NCBI GenBank assembly: GCA_963677655.1
Contig: OY782088.1
Length of the DNA stretch: 64,000 nucleotides
DNA from: Saccharicrinis sp963677655
Lineage (GTDB): Bacteria; Bacteroidota; Bacteroidia; Bacteroidales; Marinilabiliaceae
Reading direction: 5' to 3' (one strand)
Position 1 is the first letter of the stretch; each line of letters begins with the position of its first letter. The position numbers and the translations under genes are program-made. The notes beneath the pieces are model-generated. The model was not told the origin of the DNA and searched no databases. It worked only from the letters and a program-made list of their open reading frames with translations. Below, piece after piece: positions 63,866-64,000 of this stretch.

Positions 63866-64000
63866 GTTCTTAAAGATATTACCCAGTACTTCGTCAGTTT
63901 GTATCTCACCGCCTGTTATCTCACCTAAAAAGTACAGTACTTCTCTAATGTCCTGGGCAAGAAAATCTCCTGAAATACCAGAATGTAGTCCATCTATAAC
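63848..64000 (-). CDS. mnmE: tRNA modification GTPase MnmE, C-terminal end
   Basis: The last 50 residues of MnmE, which with MnmG modifies uridine 34 of certain tRNAs. The sequence EVLYFLGEITGGEIQTDEVL then GNIFKNFCIGK and stop is the hallmark C-terminus; the cysteine of FCIGK is conserved and functional. The rest of the gene lies beyond the window. The last 18 bases form the integration site of the island, and the natural downstream sequence has been displaced to the far left of it. Confidence 0.95.
   Translation of the reverse strand, partial: VIDGLHSGISGDFLAQDIREVLYFLGEITGGEIQTDEVLGNIFKNFCIGK

Noticed and set aside
1..64000. CRISPR array, rRNA or tRNA genes
   Set aside because: No regularly spaced short direct repeats with unique spacers, no rRNA signatures and no tRNA cloverleaf were recognised by eye.

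Overview
The window looks like the chromosome of an A+T-rich member of the Bacteroidota, probably a marine Bacteroidales/Marinilabiliales-type organism. Supporting signs are Bacteroidota-type TAnnTTTG promoter elements, few Shine-Dalgarno sequences, DUF4369/TlpA-type thioredoxin and SUMF1-type secreted proteins, BfmA/BtgA-type mobilization genes and an MnmE protein ending in FCIGK. No rRNA, tRNA or CRISPR array was recognised. Genus is not determinable from what I see.

Region 1 (1-21.5 kb) is mostly ordinary chromosome. It opens with an oxidative-stress cluster on the minus strand: katG, a PerR-like Fur regulator, a small Cys-rich protein and a peroxiredoxin cut by the window edge. An IS21-family element (istA/istB, about 4601-7220) follows; it has split one copy of a ~500-bp dispersed repeat whose intact sister lies at 17.5-18.0 kb. 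Then come a TlpA-like thioredoxin, a SUMF1-domain protein, a glutaminyl-peptide cyclotransferase, an ABC permease fused to an M1 peptidase with its ATPase, a SWIM zinc-finger protein and a Cof-type HAD phosphatase.

Region 2 (21.57-63.87 kb) is a composite genomic island inserted in the 3' end of mnmE. An 18-bp sequence containing the last codons and stop of mnmE (TTTTGTATCGGAAAGTAA on the minus strand) occurs intact at 24092-24109 and 63848-63865 and with one mismatch at 21571-21588. A tyrosine integrase sits beside the mnmE end. The two leftmost segments each carry a near-identical HipBST toxin-antitoxin module with three TATATG-N6-CATATA operators.

The main island carries two defence-like blocks. 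The plus-strand block (26.4-35.3 kb) joins two related Ser/Thr kinases (one with leucine-rich repeats), a PP2C-like domain fused to a DarT-like ADP-ribosyltransferase, a NADAR-like protein, a vWA protein, an intact PP2C phosphatase and a uracil-DNA-glycosylase-like protein. I infer a phosphorylation-controlled DNA-ADP-ribosylation system. This is the strongest candidate for something undescribed. The minus-strand block (51.1-35.6 kb) runs XRE regulator, PLD-SNF2 helicase, Eco57I-type methyltransferase, SMC-like ATPase, PD-(D/E)xK nuclease, KAP NTPase, a second UDG-like protein, a broken mcrB-like gene and an unknown protein.

The remainder (51.4-63.9 kb) holds duplicated small CxxC proteins with a leader peptide and hairpin, a metallophosphoesterase, a long structured 5' RNA in front of a zinc-ribbon protein, a ParA/ribbon-helix-helix partition pair around a perfect 38-bp palindrome, relaxase and BfmA-like mobilization genes, replication-type genes, an excisionase-like protein and the integrase. 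The element therefore looks mobilizable and able to stabilise itself. All function statements come from motif reading; no database search was possible.
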